A DNA stretch of 64,000 nt, taken from contig NZ_CP129966.1 in the NCBI RefSeq assembly GCF_030503595.1, positions 434,001-498,000 of the forward strand. The letters run 5' to 3'. The notes under the pieces are model-generated. The model was not told where the DNA came from. It made no database searches and saw only the letters and a program-made list of their open reading frames with translations. This document shows positions 20,925 through 30,110 of this stretch, one piece after another (the stretch's first letter is position 1; every line of letters starts with the position of its first letter). Source of the stretch: Corynebacterium sp. P4-C1. Its GTDB lineage: Bacteria; Actinomycetota; Actinomycetes; Mycobacteriales; Mycobacteriaceae. The position numbers were made by a program, and so were the translations under genes.

Positions 20925-20970
20925 AACGGCGATTCTATACCGCTTGGTCTAGTTTGCGTGAATTCGGGGC

Positions 20971-20980
20971 GTCGAAAAGC
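20971..20980 (+). repeat. Variant copy of the iterated word (GTCGAAAAGC)
   Basis: A one-base variant preceded by GGGGC, next to the acn terminator in the acn-GATase gap. Confidence 0.55.
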
Positions 20981-21013
20981 GAAAAGCCGGGCCCCGGCTG
21001 GGACCCGGCCTTA
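20981..21013 (-). terminator. Intrinsic terminator after acn
   Basis: On the minus strand, stem GCCGGG with CCCGGC around a 12-base loop, then TTTTC. It lies in the 101-base gap between acn and the GATase gene, where acnR would be expected. Confidence 0.75.
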
Positions 21014-21025
21014 TGTGGCTAAGAG

Positions 21026-23806
21026 TTAGCTCTTGACCATCTGGCGCAGCACGTACTGCAGAATGCCGCCGTGGCGGTAGTACTCGGCCTCACCAGGTGT
21101 GTCAACGCGGACCTTGGCGTCGAACTCGACAGTCTCGCCGCCGTCCTTCGTCGCGGTGACGTGGACGGTCTCCGGGATGGTGTCGCCCTCGTTGAAGGCG
21201 GTGACGCCGGAGATGTCGAACGTCTCGGTACCGTCCAGACCCAGGGACTCGTGCGACTCACCCTCGGGGAACTGCAGCGGCAGAACGCCCATACCGATCA
21301 GGTTCGAGCGGTGGATACGCTCGAAGGACTCGGTGATGACTGCGCGCACGCCGAGCAGGTTGGTGCCCTTCGCAGCCCAGTCGCGGGAAGAACCGGTGCC
21401 GTACTCCTTACCGGCCAGGACGACCAGCGGGATGTTCTTCTCGGCGTAGTTCTGGGCGGCATCGTAGATGAACGCCTGCGGGTTGCCCTCCTGGGTGAAG
21501 TCCAGGGTGTAACCGCCGGCATCCTCGACGAGCTGGTTGCGGAGACGGATGTTGGCGAAGGTACCGCGGACCATGACCTCGTGGTTACCGCGGCGGGAAC
21601 CGAAGGAGTTGTAGTCATGGCGGGCGACGCCGTTGTCGTCCAGGTAGTTCGCCGCCGGAGTGCCCGGCTTGATGGAGGAAGCAGGGGAGATGTGGTCGGT
21701 GGTGACCGAGTCGCCCAGCTTCGCCAGAACGCGGGCACCGCTGATGTCCTCGACAGCCTCCGGCTGGTCCGGCATACCGTCGAAGTACGGAGCCTTGCGG
21801 ATGTAGGTGGAGTCCTCGTTCCAGGAGAAGGTCTTGCCCTCCGGAACGTCGAGTGCCTGCCACTGCTGGTCGCCCTTGAAGACGTCCGCGTAGTCCTTCT
21901 CGTACATCTCGCGGGAGATCGTCTCGGCGATGACGCCCTCGATCTCCTCCGGGGACGGCCAGACATCCTTCAGGAAGACATCGTTGCCCTCTGCGTCCTG
22001 GCCGAGTGGCTGAGACTCGAAATCGAAGTCCATGGTGCCGGCGATCGCGTATGCGATGACGAGCAGCGGGGACGCGAGGTAGTTCATCTTCACGTCCGGG
22101 GAGATGCGGCCCTCGAAGTTACGGTTGCCGGACAGCACAGCGGTGGCGGTCAGGTCGTACTCGTTGATCGCGTCGGACACCTCGTTCGGCAGCGGGCCGG
22201 AGTTACCGATGCAGGACGCGCAGCCGAAGCCGGAGAGGTAGAAGCCGACAGCCTCGAGGTCCTTCCAGAGGTCGGCACGGTTGTAGTAGCCGTCGACGAC
22301 CTGCGAACCCGGAGCCATGATGGTCTTGACCCACGGCTTGGCCTTCAGGCCCTTCTCCGCAGCCTTGCGCGCCAGCAGCGCCGCACCGACCATGACGGAC
22401 GGGTTGGAGGTGTTGGTGCAGGAGGTGATGGCAGCAATGGCGACCATGCCGTGGTCGAGGGTGTACTCGCCGCCCTGCGGGGATTCGACGATGACCGGCT
22501 TGGAGGCGCGGCCTTCAGCGCCCTCGGCGGCGGACTCGCCGTTCGCCGGCCAGGACTCGTTGTAGGAGACGACCTCGACCTTCTCGGCGCGGACCGGCTC
22601 TGCCTGGCCTTCGCCAGCGGTGTTGTAGTCCGGCAGCTGCTTGCGGAAGGTGTCCTTGGACTCCTCGAGCAGAATGCGGTCCTGCGGGCGCTTCGGGCCT
22701 GCGATGGACGGCTTGACGGTGGACAGGTCGAGCTCGAGGTACTCGGAGTACTCGGCTTCCTCCGCACCCTGCTCGAGCCACATGCCCTGAGCCTTGGCGT
22801 AAGCCTCGACGCGGTCGATGGTCTCCTGGTCGCGGCCGGTGAGGTGCAGGTAGTTGATGGTCTCCTCGTCGATCGGGAAGATCGCGCAGGTGGAGCCGAA
22901 CTCCGGCGACATGTTGCCGATGGTCGCGCGGTTGGCCAGAGGGATCTCCTTGACGCCGTCGCCGTAGAACTCGACGAACTTCTGGACCACACCGTGCTCG
23001 CGGAGCATCTCGGTGACGGTCAGGACGACGTCGGTAGCGGTGACGCCGACCGGGATCTCGCCGGTCAGCTTGAAGCCGACCACGCGCGGGATGAGCATGG
23101 ACACCGGCTGGCCGAGCATTGCTGCCTCAGCCTCGATGCCGCCGACACCCCAGCCCAGAATGCCCAGGCCGTTCTCCATGGTGGTGTGGGAGTCGGTGCC
23201 GATGCAGGTGTCCGGGTATGCGACGCCGTCGTTGTCGAAGACGACGCGGGACAGGTACTCAATGTTGACCTGGTGGACGATGCCGGTTCCCGGCGGGACA
23301 ACGCGGAAGTTGGAGAAGTTCTCCGCACCCCAACGCAGGAACTGGTAGCGCTCCTCGTTGCGCTCGTACTCGATCTCGACGTTCTTGTCCAGAGCGCTCT
23401 CGGAGCCGAACGCCTCGATGATGACGGAGTGGTCGATGACCATCTCGGCCGGGTTCAGCGGGTTGACCTGGTCCGGGTTGCCGCCGAGGGAGGAAACGGC
23501 CTCACGCATGGTGGCAAGGTCGACGACACAGGGCACACCGGTGAAGTCCTGCATGAGGACGCGGGCCGGGGTGAACTGGATTTCCACGGACGGCTCTGCC
23601 GACGGGTCCCAGTTGGCGATAGCCTTGATGTGCTCTTCGGTGACGTTCTTGCCGTCCTCGGTGCGCAGGAGGTTTTCGCCCAGCACCTTGAGGGAGTAAG
23701 GGAGTTTCTCCATGCCTTCGACCGCGTCAAGGGCGTAGTAGTCGTAAGACTTGCCGCCTACCTCGAGCGTCTTCTTGGCGTTGAAGGAGTTCTTGCTTTC
23801 AGACAC
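21026..23806 (-). CDS. acn: Aconitate hydratase A
   Basis: Monomeric AcnA/IRP1-type aconitase, 926 residues, which converts citrate to isocitrate in the TCA cycle. Seen: the [4Fe-4S] ligands in [12 protein letters not shown] and [12 protein letters not shown] and the active-site region [10 protein letters not shown]. The GTG at 23806 has AACGGAGC a few bases upstream. In C. glutamicum this gene is repressed by AcnR, encoded immediately downstream; that regulator gene is missing here. Its activity depends on Fe-S supply from the suf system in this window. Confidence 0.97.
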   Translation of the reverse strand: MSESKNSFNAKKTLEVGGKSYDYYALDAVEGMEKLPYSLKVLGENLLRTEDGKNVTEEHIKAIANWDPSAEPSVEIQFTPARVLMQDFTGVPCVVDLATMREAVSSLGGNPDQVNPLNPAEMVIDHSVIIEAFGSESALDKNVEIEYERNEERYQFLRWGAENFSNFRVVPPGTGIVHQVNIEYLSRVVFDNDGVAYPDTCIGTDSHTTMENGLGILGWGVGGIEAEAAMLGQPVSMLIPRVVGFKLTGEIPVGVTATDVVLTVTEMLREHGVVQKFVEFYGDGVKEIPLANRATIGNMSPEFGSTCAIFPIDEETINYLHLTGRDQETIDRVEAYAKAQGMWLEQGAEEAEYSEYLELDLSTVKPSIAGPKRPQDRILLEESKDTFRKQLPDYNTAGEGQAEPVRAEKVEVVSYNESWPANGESAAEGAEGRASKPVIVESPQGGEYTLDHGMVAIAAITSCTNTSNPSVMVGAALLARKAAEKGLKAKPWVKTIMAPGSQVVDGYYNRADLWKDLEAVGFYLSGFGCASCIGNSGPLPNEVSDAINEYDLTATAVLSGNRNFEGRISPDVKMNYLASPLLVIAYAIAGTMDFDFESQPLGQDAEGNDVFLKDVWPSPEEIEGVIAETISREMYEKDYADVFKGDQQWQALDVPEGKTFSWNEDSTYIRKAPYFDGMPDQPEAVEDISGARVLAKLGDSVTTDHISPASSIKPGTPAANYLDDNGVARHDYNSFGSRRGNHEVMVRGTFANIRLRNQLVEDAGGYTLDFTQEGNPQAFIYDAAQNYAEKNIPLVVLAGKEYGTGSSRDWAAKGTNLLGVRAVITESFERIHRSNLIGMGVLPLQFPEGESHESLGLDGTETFDISGVTAFNEGDTIPETVHVTATKDGGETVEFDAKVRVDTPGEAEYYRHGGILQYVLRQMVKS

Positions 23807-23993
23807 GTGAGCTCCGTTTCTCGTTGTAACAACTGAAAATCTAGGTGTGTGACCCGTACGGGCCCCTAACGGTCAATGTTAAGCCACACACGTTATTTAG
23901 GGGGCATTTGGTCCCGCACATTTCCCCGGTTCAGACTTTCAGATACCCCGCGGGGGAGCGGCGCGCCCACCGTGCGCCGGGGGAGAGCGCCGT
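23807..23993. promoter_or_regulatory. acn upstream region with two palindromes
   Basis: The divergent region of acn and the DUF6676 gene. It holds two short perfect inverted repeats, GTTGTAACAAC (23823-23833) close to the acn start and CCCGTACGGG (23853-23862). Either could be an operator; I cannot assign a regulator, and the AcnR repressor gene is not next to acn here. Confidence 0.35.
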
Positions 23994-23999
23994 TACGCT
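23994..23999 (+). promoter_or_regulatory. -10 hexamer TACGCT, probable leaderless start
   Basis: The hexamer ends 7 bases before the ATG of the DUF6676 gene. Confidence 0.5.
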
Positions 24000-24006
24000 G
24001 ATCATC

Positions 24007-24489
24007 ATGGATCCCAGCGCCCCCGACTTCGAGAGCTTGGCCTCGCAGCTTAACGACGACGCTGTCGCCTTCGGCACCGACAACCCCGTCAATGCCGTCT
24101 TGCAGGAGAACTTGCTGGGGGCACTTTCCGACCTGGAGGGGCGCACGAATGGCTCTGCAGGAATGGTAGTCCTCGAGACCACCGGCCAACCTGCTGGCCA
24201 GCTGCGCGACCTGGCCCAGGATCTAAAGGACGCAACGGGCCTCGACACCGTCATCGTCCGGACGCCTGCCTCGACCGCTGCCGTCAGTGGCAGTCTCACC
24301 CGGGCGCAGGTGGAGCAGGGGCAGTATGCGTTGATCTCCGAGCCTGATTACGCGGCCGGTGTCCGCGCCTTCGGGGAGGAAGCCGCGGGCTTCACCGTTC
24401 CGTGGCTTGCCGTGATCTGCGCTGTCGTCATCGTTGCGGCCGTCGCTGTGGCGGTCACCCTTCGTACTGTCCGCACCGGTCGGCGGTGA
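24007..24489 (+). CDS. DUF6676 (Rv1476-like) membrane protein
   Basis: 160 residues: a soluble domain followed by one C-terminal transmembrane helix (VPWLAVICAVVIVAAVAVAV) and a basic tail, so it is probably tail-anchored. The central part resembles the TPM-like fold (GMVVLETTGQPAGQLRDLAQ). Its place between acn and an NlpC/P60 hydrolase matches the Rv1475c-Rv1476-Rv1477 order of M. tuberculosis. Function unknown. A -10 hexamer directly upstream suggests a leaderless mRNA. Confidence 0.85.
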   Translation: MDPSAPDFESLASQLNDDAVAFGTDNPVNAVLQENLLGALSDLEGRTNGSAGMVVLETTGQPAGQLRDLAQDLKDATGLDTVIVRTPASTAAVSGSLTRAQVEQGQYALISEPDYAAGVRAFGEEAAGFTVPWLAVICAVVIVAAVAVAVTLRTVRTGRR

Positions 24490-25018
24490 ATCCTCGGCGG
24501 GCCAGAGGATTGACGTCAAGTAATAAGCCTTGATGGGCCAGGCGCCAAAGTGAACGTCGATACGTGCTTTCCGGCGTGTCGTCCTAGCAGCCTCTACTTT
24601 GTCTGCTAGCGCAACAGATGAATGTGACGGAAGTCACATTTTCGGCCGTGGTTCACAAAACCGCAGCCAGGGCAATTCTCACAGTCATGTTATTTAGCTT
24701 GACGGGTGTGAAAATTGGTAAAGCTTGTGCAACAGACTGGTTACGTGACCTATGGTTTCCATGTCGGCTCGTGAGTCGGTAACTGCAACATAGGCCGCAG
24801 TCGCAACACGCGATTATTTCGGGCATGTGGGGAAGCACGCCAAGGAATGCGGATTGCGCCGGGCGGACGGTCGCAGTGCGCCGGCTCGCGGGTTCACAAC
24901 CGTGATCGTTCAATCGTCCGCACGCCAGACTTGACTGTTTGGCTCATTCACGGCTCGCGCCCGCAAAGGGAACTGGATGCGAGCCGTTTATGAAGTGTGC
25001 GGTGAGAGGAAAACCTCC
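24490..25018 (+). other. 529-base non-coding leader region before the NlpC/P60 gene
   Basis: No convincing gene. It holds a perfect GlxR/CRP-type palindrome at 24623-24638 and then a stretch less GC-rich than the surroundings (about 24600-24830) with several short inverted repeats. A frame at 24825 (ATG TGG GGA, 26 codons) is the only upstream reading frame I noticed. The length is consistent with a long regulated 5-prime leader, but I could not match a known riboswitch. Confidence 0.6.
24623..24638. promoter_or_regulatory. GlxR (CRP-type) binding site
   Basis: TGTGACGGAAGTCACA has perfect TGTGA and TCACA arms with a 6-base spacer, the CRP/GlxR consensus of corynebacteria. It lies 380 bases upstream of the NlpC/P60 start, so it probably controls that gene's promoter. 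Confidence 0.75.
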
Positions 25019-26857
25019 GTGGATTTCACCGTCCGTTCCGCGTCCGCGCGGCCCCGCACGTTCGTTAAACGCACCAAGCTCACTTTTCGGTCGATCGTGC
25101 CAGCGGCTGCTTGCGTTGCGACGCTGTCTATCGCGAGCCCATCTGTCGAGGTCTCTGCTCAAGAATCGCCGCTGACCGCGATCATCTCCGAGATCTCCCG
25201 GCACGAGGCGGATGTCAACCGCATTAACCTAGAGATCGGCAATTTGCGCGAGGCTGTCAACCAGGCACTCGTTGATCTTCATGACGCTCAGTCGCTGGCG
25301 GAGCAGGCTCGGCGCGGCGCCACCGAGGCGCGGAAGCGTCTCGACGAGACCCAGGCCGATGTCGAGCGCGCCCAGGAGGAGCTGGATGAGATTTCCCGCT
25401 CTTCCTACCGTTCGAGCGGCGCTAACGGCACTCCCGTCCACGCCGATGCTGATGCGCGAAAGGATTCCCTCGACCGGCAGACTTATCTGCGCAAGGAATC
25501 AGAGGATAAGCAGCGTGCGCTCGAGGATCTCCAGCGTTCCCGCACGGAGGCCGCTAACGACGAGTCCACTCTACGTCAAGCTAGCAGGCTTGCCGACGAG
25601 CGCGCTGCCGCCGCCGAAGATGCCGAGACTAACGCCCGGGACACGCTCGACTCGTCCCTGAGCGCTCTGGAATCCCAGCTGTCGGAACGCGACATTGCTT
25701 CCTCCGAGCTGGAGCAGGCTCAGACAGAGCTGGCCGAGCAGCGCCCCGAGGCCGCCGCGGCGATGGGCATCGGAACGGAAGATCCGGCACAAGCGCCAGC
25801 GGCACAATCCGCTTCCGAGACGGAGCCGGAAGCGGAACACTCCTCGTCGGAGCAGAGCGCTCAAGCGGACGAGACTGTGGAGCCTTCTGAGGCTGCACAG
25901 CCTGGATCATCTTCGGCGACGGAATCTCCCGCTGTCGAGACTGAGACCGGGACCGGGACCGAGACCGAGACTACGGCTGAGACTGGGACTGACACTCAGA
26001 CCACCTCCACTGAAGAGCAACCCACTGTGCAGTCCAGCGAGGCTGACACCTCTGAGTCGGAGCCCGCTGAGGCGGCAACGGCCGCGGAAGCCGAGTCTTC
26101 TGCGTCTTCTGCTGAGGAGAACTCTTCGGCTCCGCAGTCGTCCCAGGCTCCGTCCCTGGAGGACTTCGCCAATCCGGAGACTGTGCAGACTGCGCTCGAC
26201 GCCTTCTCCAAGGCGGTGAACCAGTCCCAGGCGGAGCACGCCAGCTTCGAGGACCCGTACCAGGATTCTGCCTCGGGGGAGGCGGTGTCGGGGGATATCG
26301 CGTCTCCGTCGTCAAGCGAGAGCGCTGATCAAGAGGTCGCGAAATCCGACGAGGAAGAGGGAACCGACGTCGCCGGTGTGCTGCCTGAGGTCGACGACGC
26401 GGAGAAGGTCTCCGAGAAGTTGCGCGGCACCGAGTCCGCATCAGACGGCTCACGTGGGCAGCAGATCGAAGCGGTCATTGCCCGGGCCGAATCCCAGATC
26501 GGCATACCGTACGTGTGGGGCGGCGGCGACGCCAACGGCGCCACGATGGGTCTCGACGGTCAGGGCTACAACGGCCAAGCCGGATTCGACTGCTCGGGTC
26601 TGGTGCTCTACGCCTACTCCGGTGCGGGCATCTCGCTGCCGCACTACACCGGCTACCAGTACCAGCGCGGAACCCAGATTCCGGTCGACCAAGTTGAGCG
26701 CGGTGACCTCCTGTTCTGGGGCAACCAGGGCAGCCAGCACGTGGCTATCTACCTCGGTGACGGCATGATGCTGGAGGCACCCCAGACCGGAATGAACGTG
26801 CAGAAGACCGCGGTGCGCCGAAACGGTCTCGCACCGATGGCAGTCCGTTTGATCTAG
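25019..26857 (+). CDS. Secreted NlpC/P60 peptidoglycan hydrolase (RipA-like)
   Basis: 612 residues. An N-terminal Sec signal (basic, then IVPAAACVATLSIASPSVEV, cleavage after SA-Q) is followed by a coiled-coil region to about residue 235, a long Glu/Ser/Thr-rich linker, and a C-terminal NlpC/P60 domain with catalytic Cys525 in GFDCSGL, His574 in QHVAIYLGDG, and a third polar residue near Glu586. The family cuts D-Glu-mDAP bonds to separate daughter cells, and the coil usually inhibits or docks the domain. The GTG at 25019 was chosen for its AGAGGA site; an ATG at 24977 is in frame. A GlxR site lies upstream. Confidence 0.9.
   Translation: MDFTVRSASARPRTFVKRTKLTFRSIVPAAACVATLSIASPSVEVSAQESPLTAIISEISRHEADVNRINLEIGNLREAVNQALVDLHDAQSLAEQARRGATEARKRLDETQADVERAQEELDEISRSSYRSSGANGTPVHADADARKDSLDRQTYLRKESEDKQRALEDLQRSRTEAANDESTLRQASRLADERAAAAEDAETNARDTLDSSLSALESQLSERDIASSELEQAQTELAEQRPEAAAAMGIGTEDPAQAPAAQSASETEPEAEHSSSEQSAQADETVEPSEAAQPGSSSATESPAVETETGTGTETETTAETGTDTQTTSTEEQPTVQSSEADTSESEPAEAATAAEAESSASSAEENSSAPQSSQAPSLEDFANPETVQTALDAFSKAVNQSQAEHASFEDPYQDSASGEAVSGDIASPSSSESADQEVAKSDEEEGTDVAGVLPEVDDAEKVSEKLRGTESASDGSRGQQIEAVIARAESQIGIPYVWGGGDANGATMGLDGQGYNGQAGFDCSGLVLYAYSGAGISLPHYTGYQYQRGTQIPVDQVERGDLLFWGNQGSQHVAIYLGDGMMLEAPQTGMNVQKTAVRRNGLAPMAVRLI
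25936..26005 (+). repeat. Hexanucleotide-type repeat in the hydrolase linker
   Basis: Imperfect tandem GAGACC/GGGACC/GAGACT units encode alternating Glu/Gly-Thr pairs (TETGTGTETETT and similar). The six-base period keeps the frame, so slippage would change linker length only. Confidence 0.7.
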
Positions 26858-26904
26858 CGCGGCAACAGGCATGGCAACTGGCACCTAGGTAGGTCCGGCT
26901 GATC

Positions 26905-26910
26905 TAGACT
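26905..26910 (+). promoter_or_regulatory. -10 hexamer TAGACT, probable leaderless start
   Basis: The hexamer ends 7 bases before the hemH ATG. Confidence 0.5.
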
Positions 26911-26917
26911 GGCAACC

Positions 26918-27982
26918 ATGTCTGATAGCCAATTCGATGCACTCCTCGTCCTTTCCTTCGGCGGCCCCGAGGGAGAAGACGAGGTCATTCCTTTTTTGGA
27001 GAATGTCACCCGCGGACGCGGCATCCCGCGCGAGCGTCTCGCCGAAGTGGGCGAGCACTATTTCAACTTCGGTGGTGTGAGCCCGATCAACGGGCAGAAC
27101 CGCGAAATCATCGCGAATCTCGAGGCGGCCATCGCCGATCGGGGCGACGAACTTCCGGTGTATTTCGGCAACCGTAACTGGCACCCGTTCGCGGCGGATG
27201 CAGTGGACCAGATCGCGGCGGACGGTCACAAGCACGTCGCCGTGTTCGCCACCTCGGCGTGGGGCGGGTACTCGGCGTGCCGCCAGTACGACGAGGACAT
27301 CGTGAAGCTGCGCGAGGTGCACCCGGAGATCGAGTTCACGAAGCTGTGGCAGTTCTACGGCCACCCGACCTTCATCAAGCTCATGGCCGACCAGGTTCGC
27401 GCCGCCTGGGAGTCCGCGGACCAGAAGTCCACCCGTGTGCTCTTCGCCGCCCACTCGGTGCCGAACGCGGCCGATGACGCTTCGGGCGGCCCCACCGACC
27501 AGAACCTCTATTCCCGTCAGGTCGCCGAGGCCTCCCGCCTAATCGCGCTCGAGGCGGGCGTGCCGGACTACGAGGTCGTGTGGCAGTCCCGTTCCGGCGA
27601 CCCGCGCACCCCATGGCTCGAGCCGGACGTAGTGGACCGAACCGAGGAAATCGATGATGCGGGCGAGGGTGTCAAGCACATCATTTGCGTGCCGGTCGGT
27701 TTCATCACCGACCACATGGAGGTCATTTGGGACCTCGACACCGAGCTCAAGGAAGCGTGCGAGGAACGTGGCATCACCCTCACCCGAACGCCGACGGTGG
27801 GCTTGGACCCGGTATTCGCGCAGCTCATTCTCGATCTGCTCGATAACACGGCCGCAGGCACGGAGCCCGAGAGCTTGTCGACGATCACTGTCCAGGGCTG
27901 CACCCTCAACGGGGCACCGTGCAAGGAAGGCTGCTGCGCTCCTCAGCGACCGAAGCCGGCAGCGGCTGCGCCGGCATCGTAG
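26918..27982 (+). CDS. hemH: Coproporphyrin III ferrochelatase
   Basis: 354-residue ferrochelatase. In Actinobacteria this enzyme (also called CpfC) inserts iron into coproporphyrin III, before the final decarboxylation to haem. Seen: LVLSFGGPEGEDEV at the N-terminus, the metal-site His in the AAHSVP motif, and C-terminal QGCTLNGAPC then KEGCC, the Cys cluster that binds [2Fe-2S] in actinobacterial enzymes. It feeds the haem A pathway (ctaB, ctaA). The end is convergent with the next gene, 21 bases apart. Confidence 0.95.
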   Translation: MSDSQFDALLVLSFGGPEGEDEVIPFLENVTRGRGIPRERLAEVGEHYFNFGGVSPINGQNREIIANLEAAIADRGDELPVYFGNRNWHPFAADAVDQIAADGHKHVAVFATSAWGGYSACRQYDEDIVKLREVHPEIEFTKLWQFYGHPTFIKLMADQVRAAWESADQKSTRVLFAAHSVPNAADDASGGPTDQNLYSRQVAEASRLIALEAGVPDYEVVWQSRSGDPRTPWLEPDVVDRTEEIDDAGEGVKHIICVPVGFITDHMEVIWDLDTELKEACEERGITLTRTPTVGLDPVFAQLILDLLDNTAAGTEPESLSTITVQGCTLNGAPCKEGCCAPQRPKPAAAAPAS

Positions 27983-28003
27983 GCCTTCTCGCCCGAGCGC
28001 CGC

Positions 28004-28756
28004 TCACCGCTGGTAGTCCAGCACCGCGTCAGCGACCCCGGCCATCCGCGCGGTGCGGATATGTCGCCACAGGCTGAACAGCTGCGGGTCGAAGGAATGG
28101 TCGTTGAGCCGGTCGACCACCGTCTCGATGACGGCGGCGACGGCATCGGCGCGCGCGAACAGTTTCGCTGCGCGACCGGGTGTGCGCAGGGGGAGTCCGG
28201 GGGTGTCGTAGAAATCGGCGAGGGTGCCCACGGTCAACCGGGGGTCGGGGAGCTCCGCGCGAGTGCCGCCGGTCGCCTCGATGAGGACCGTCGCCTGCTC
28301 CGTTGCGCGGGCCAACAGGGCATCGGCTTCGCCGGGGCTGAGCCAGGCCGGTTCGGGGAGGGGGCCGTGCTCTTCAAACCAGTGCCACTCGGCGCCGGCA
28401 TCCGTGCTTTCGGGGACGAGGATATGGGAGACTCCAGCGTGCCCCCGCAGAACGATCGCGCTTCCCCCGCTCATCGCGTTGGCAGCCGCGGCAGCGGGCG
28501 ATCCCGCCGGCAGCTCTGGGGGCTGCCCGGGCCCGGACAGGATCAGGCGCACTGCGGGGCCGGGGGAGTCGAGGTCGGCTGAGGCGCGGACGTCGTGAAG
28601 CAACTGCGCGAGAGGTTCACCTTGGTAGGTGTTGCGGCCGAAGAGCTCTGTCAGTGCGCCGACGAGGGCGTCGGACGGTTCGTGCCCGCAAAGCCATGCT
28701 GCGAGCCAGACTGCTGTGTTCTGGAGGGGCGAATAGACTTCGGCGCGCGTACTCAC
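28004..28756 (-). CDS. Conserved hypothetical protein
   Basis: 250 residues, not recognised. It is soluble, with no signal or membrane segment, rich in Ala/Leu, with a Pro/Gly/Ala-rich middle (GPGQPPELPAGSPAAAAANA) and a helical C-terminal third. The GTG at 28756 (VSTRAEVYSPL) was preferred to a GTG 24 bases upstream because it sits clear of the divergent DUF3097 promoter. Its position between hemH and the DUF3097 gene is the only functional hint. Confidence 0.7.
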   Translation of the reverse strand: MSTRAEVYSPLQNTAVWLAAWLCGHEPSDALVGALTELFGRNTYQGEPLAQLLHDVRASADLDSPGPAVRLILSGPGQPPELPAGSPAAAAANAMSGGSAIVLRGHAGVSHILVPESTDAGAEWHWFEEHGPLPEPAWLSPGEADALLARATEQATVLIEATGGTRAELPDPRLTVGTLADFYDTPGLPLRTPGRAAKLFARADAVAAVIETVVDRLNDHSFDPQLFSLWRHIRTARMAGVADAVLDYQR

Positions 28757-28792
28757 GGATCCGAAGTGTAACGGATACACTCATAGCCCACT

Positions 28793-29644
28793 ATGAGCGG
28801 ATTCAACAGGAACGCAGACCCGTACGGTGGAGATATTTTCGCCGGTCACCCCCGCAAAAAGCCGAAGGTGTACCCGCAGGTGGAAGCGACGGGCGACATC
28901 GTCGCGGAGGTTTTCGGCGACGACTTCGTGGGACTCGTCGTGGGGCTGGAGCGCACGTACGACGGCGATTTCGTTCGCCTGGAGGACCGGCGCGGGACAC
29001 AGAGGCTGTTCAAGATGCTCCCCGGCGCGTTCCTCGTGGAGGGGGAGAGGGTGACGCTGACGCGGCCCGCAGTCAAGCAGGAAGCGCGCCGTTCGAATTC
29101 GGGGTCGCGGCGTGTGGAGAACGTTCAGGCGAAGGTCGCAATGCCCTCGCGCATCTGGGTCGAGGGCGTGCACGACGCGGCGATCGTGGAGAAGGTGTGG
29201 GGCCACGACCTGCGCGTTGAAGGCGTTGTCGTGGAGTTCCTCGAGGGGCTAGACAACCTGCCCGAGCGTCTCGCTGAATTCGAGCCGGGGCCGGGGCGCC
29301 GTATCGGAGTGCTCGCCGATCACCTCATCGACGGGTCGAAGGAGTCGCGCCTCGTCGCGGATGTTGGGCCGCACGTGCTGGTCACAGGTCACCCGTACGT
29401 GGATATTTGGGCGGCGGTGAAGCCGGAGCGCCTCGGCCTGCGCGCGTGGCCCGACGTGCCCAAGGGCGAGGATTGGAAGACAGGTATCTGCCGCCGCGTG
29501 GGCTGGTCCGATCCGCGGGAGGGGTGGAACCGTGTGTACAACGCAGTTGAGACGTTCCGCGACCTCGACCACACGCTCATCGGCGCGGTCGAGCGGCTCG
29601 TCGACTTCGTCACCACACCGGAGTTGCCCAAAGAAAGCTTTTGA
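28793..29644 (+). CDS. DUF3097 family protein
   Basis: 283-residue actinobacterial protein of unknown function matching DUF3097: SRIWVEGVHDAAIVEKVWGHDLR followed by IGVLADHLIDGSKESRLV is a TOPRIM-like acidic pattern (E in WVEG, D-x-L-I-D-G), and VTGHPYVDIWAAVKP follows. A nucleic-acid role is plausible from the TOPRIM-like motifs but not proven. The ATG at 28793 starts MSGFNRNADPYGGDI. Confidence 0.87.
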   Translation: MSGFNRNADPYGGDIFAGHPRKKPKVYPQVEATGDIVAEVFGDDFVGLVVGLERTYDGDFVRLEDRRGTQRLFKMLPGAFLVEGERVTLTRPAVKQEARRSNSGSRRVENVQAKVAMPSRIWVEGVHDAAIVEKVWGHDLRVEGVVVEFLEGLDNLPERLAEFEPGPGRRIGVLADHLIDGSKESRLVADVGPHVLVTGHPYVDIWAAVKPERLGLRAWPDVPKGEDWKTGICRRVGWSDPREGWNRVYNAVETFRDLDHTLIGAVERLVDFVTTPELPKESF

Positions 29645-29647
29645 CCC

Positions 29648-29657
29648 GCTTATCGAC
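29648..29657 (-). repeat. Intergenic copy of the iterated word (GTCGATAAGC on minus)
   Basis: An exact copy preceded by CGGGGC on its own strand. It lies between the DUF3097 stop and the nfeD promoter, about where the -35 region would be. Confidence 0.85.
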
Positions 29658-29670
29658 GCCCCGAATGCGT

Positions 29671-29676
29671 TAATCT
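29671..29676 (+). promoter_or_regulatory. -10 hexamer TAATCT, probable leaderless start
   Basis: The hexamer ends 6 bases before the GTG of the nfeD gene. Confidence 0.6.
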
Positions 29677-29682
29677 GACTAC

Positions 29683-30108
29683 GTGGGAACAGTTATTTGG
29701 CTCATTGTCACGCTCGTTCTCGCCGGCCTTGAGTTAGCGGCGGGCGAGTTCACCTTCCTCATGCTCGCCGGGGGTGCGTTGACCACCGCTGGCGCAAGTC
29801 TGTTCGGCATTCCGCTGTGGGCGGAGATCGTGACATTCGGGCTCGCGTCCGGTGCCCTCATCCTGTTTCTCCGCCCGTGGTTGCATCGCCGGTACAAGAA
29901 ATCGTCGGCACTGGACACCTCCCCGAAGGCGCTGGTCGGCGCCTCGGCGGAGGTGCTGGAGGACATTACGCAGTCCGGCGGCCAAGTTCGCCTCGACGGT
30001 TCGATCTGGTCGGCCCGCGCCATCAACCCCGCTTTGACCATCCCCGCCGGTGAGCACGTCACCGTCGCTGATATCGACGGCCCGACCGCCGTCGTCTGGA
30101 AGGAGTGA
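29683..30108 (+). CDS. NfeD-family membrane protein
   Basis: 141 residues: an N-terminal membrane region with about three helices (VIWLIVTLVLAGLELAAGEF onward) and a C-terminal OB-fold (ASAEVLEDI...GSIWSARAIN...VTVADIDGPTAVV), the short NfeD1b form. NfeD proteins are encoded next to SPFH proteins and act with them in membrane microdomains. The downstream SPFH gene starts 3 bases after the stop. Confidence 0.92.
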   Translation: MGTVIWLIVTLVLAGLELAAGEFTFLMLAGGALTTAGASLFGIPLWAEIVTFGLASGALILFLRPWLHRRYKKSSALDTSPKALVGASAEVLEDITQSGGQVRLDGSIWSARAINPALTIPAGEHVTVADIDGPTAVVWKE

Positions 30109-30110
30109 CC

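Noticed and set aside
24490..25018. ydaO-type (c-di-AMP) riboswitch before the NlpC/P60 gene
   Set aside because: Only a weak partial resemblance near 24770-24800; the conserved GGGGTGAA and GACAGCTAAC blocks are not present.
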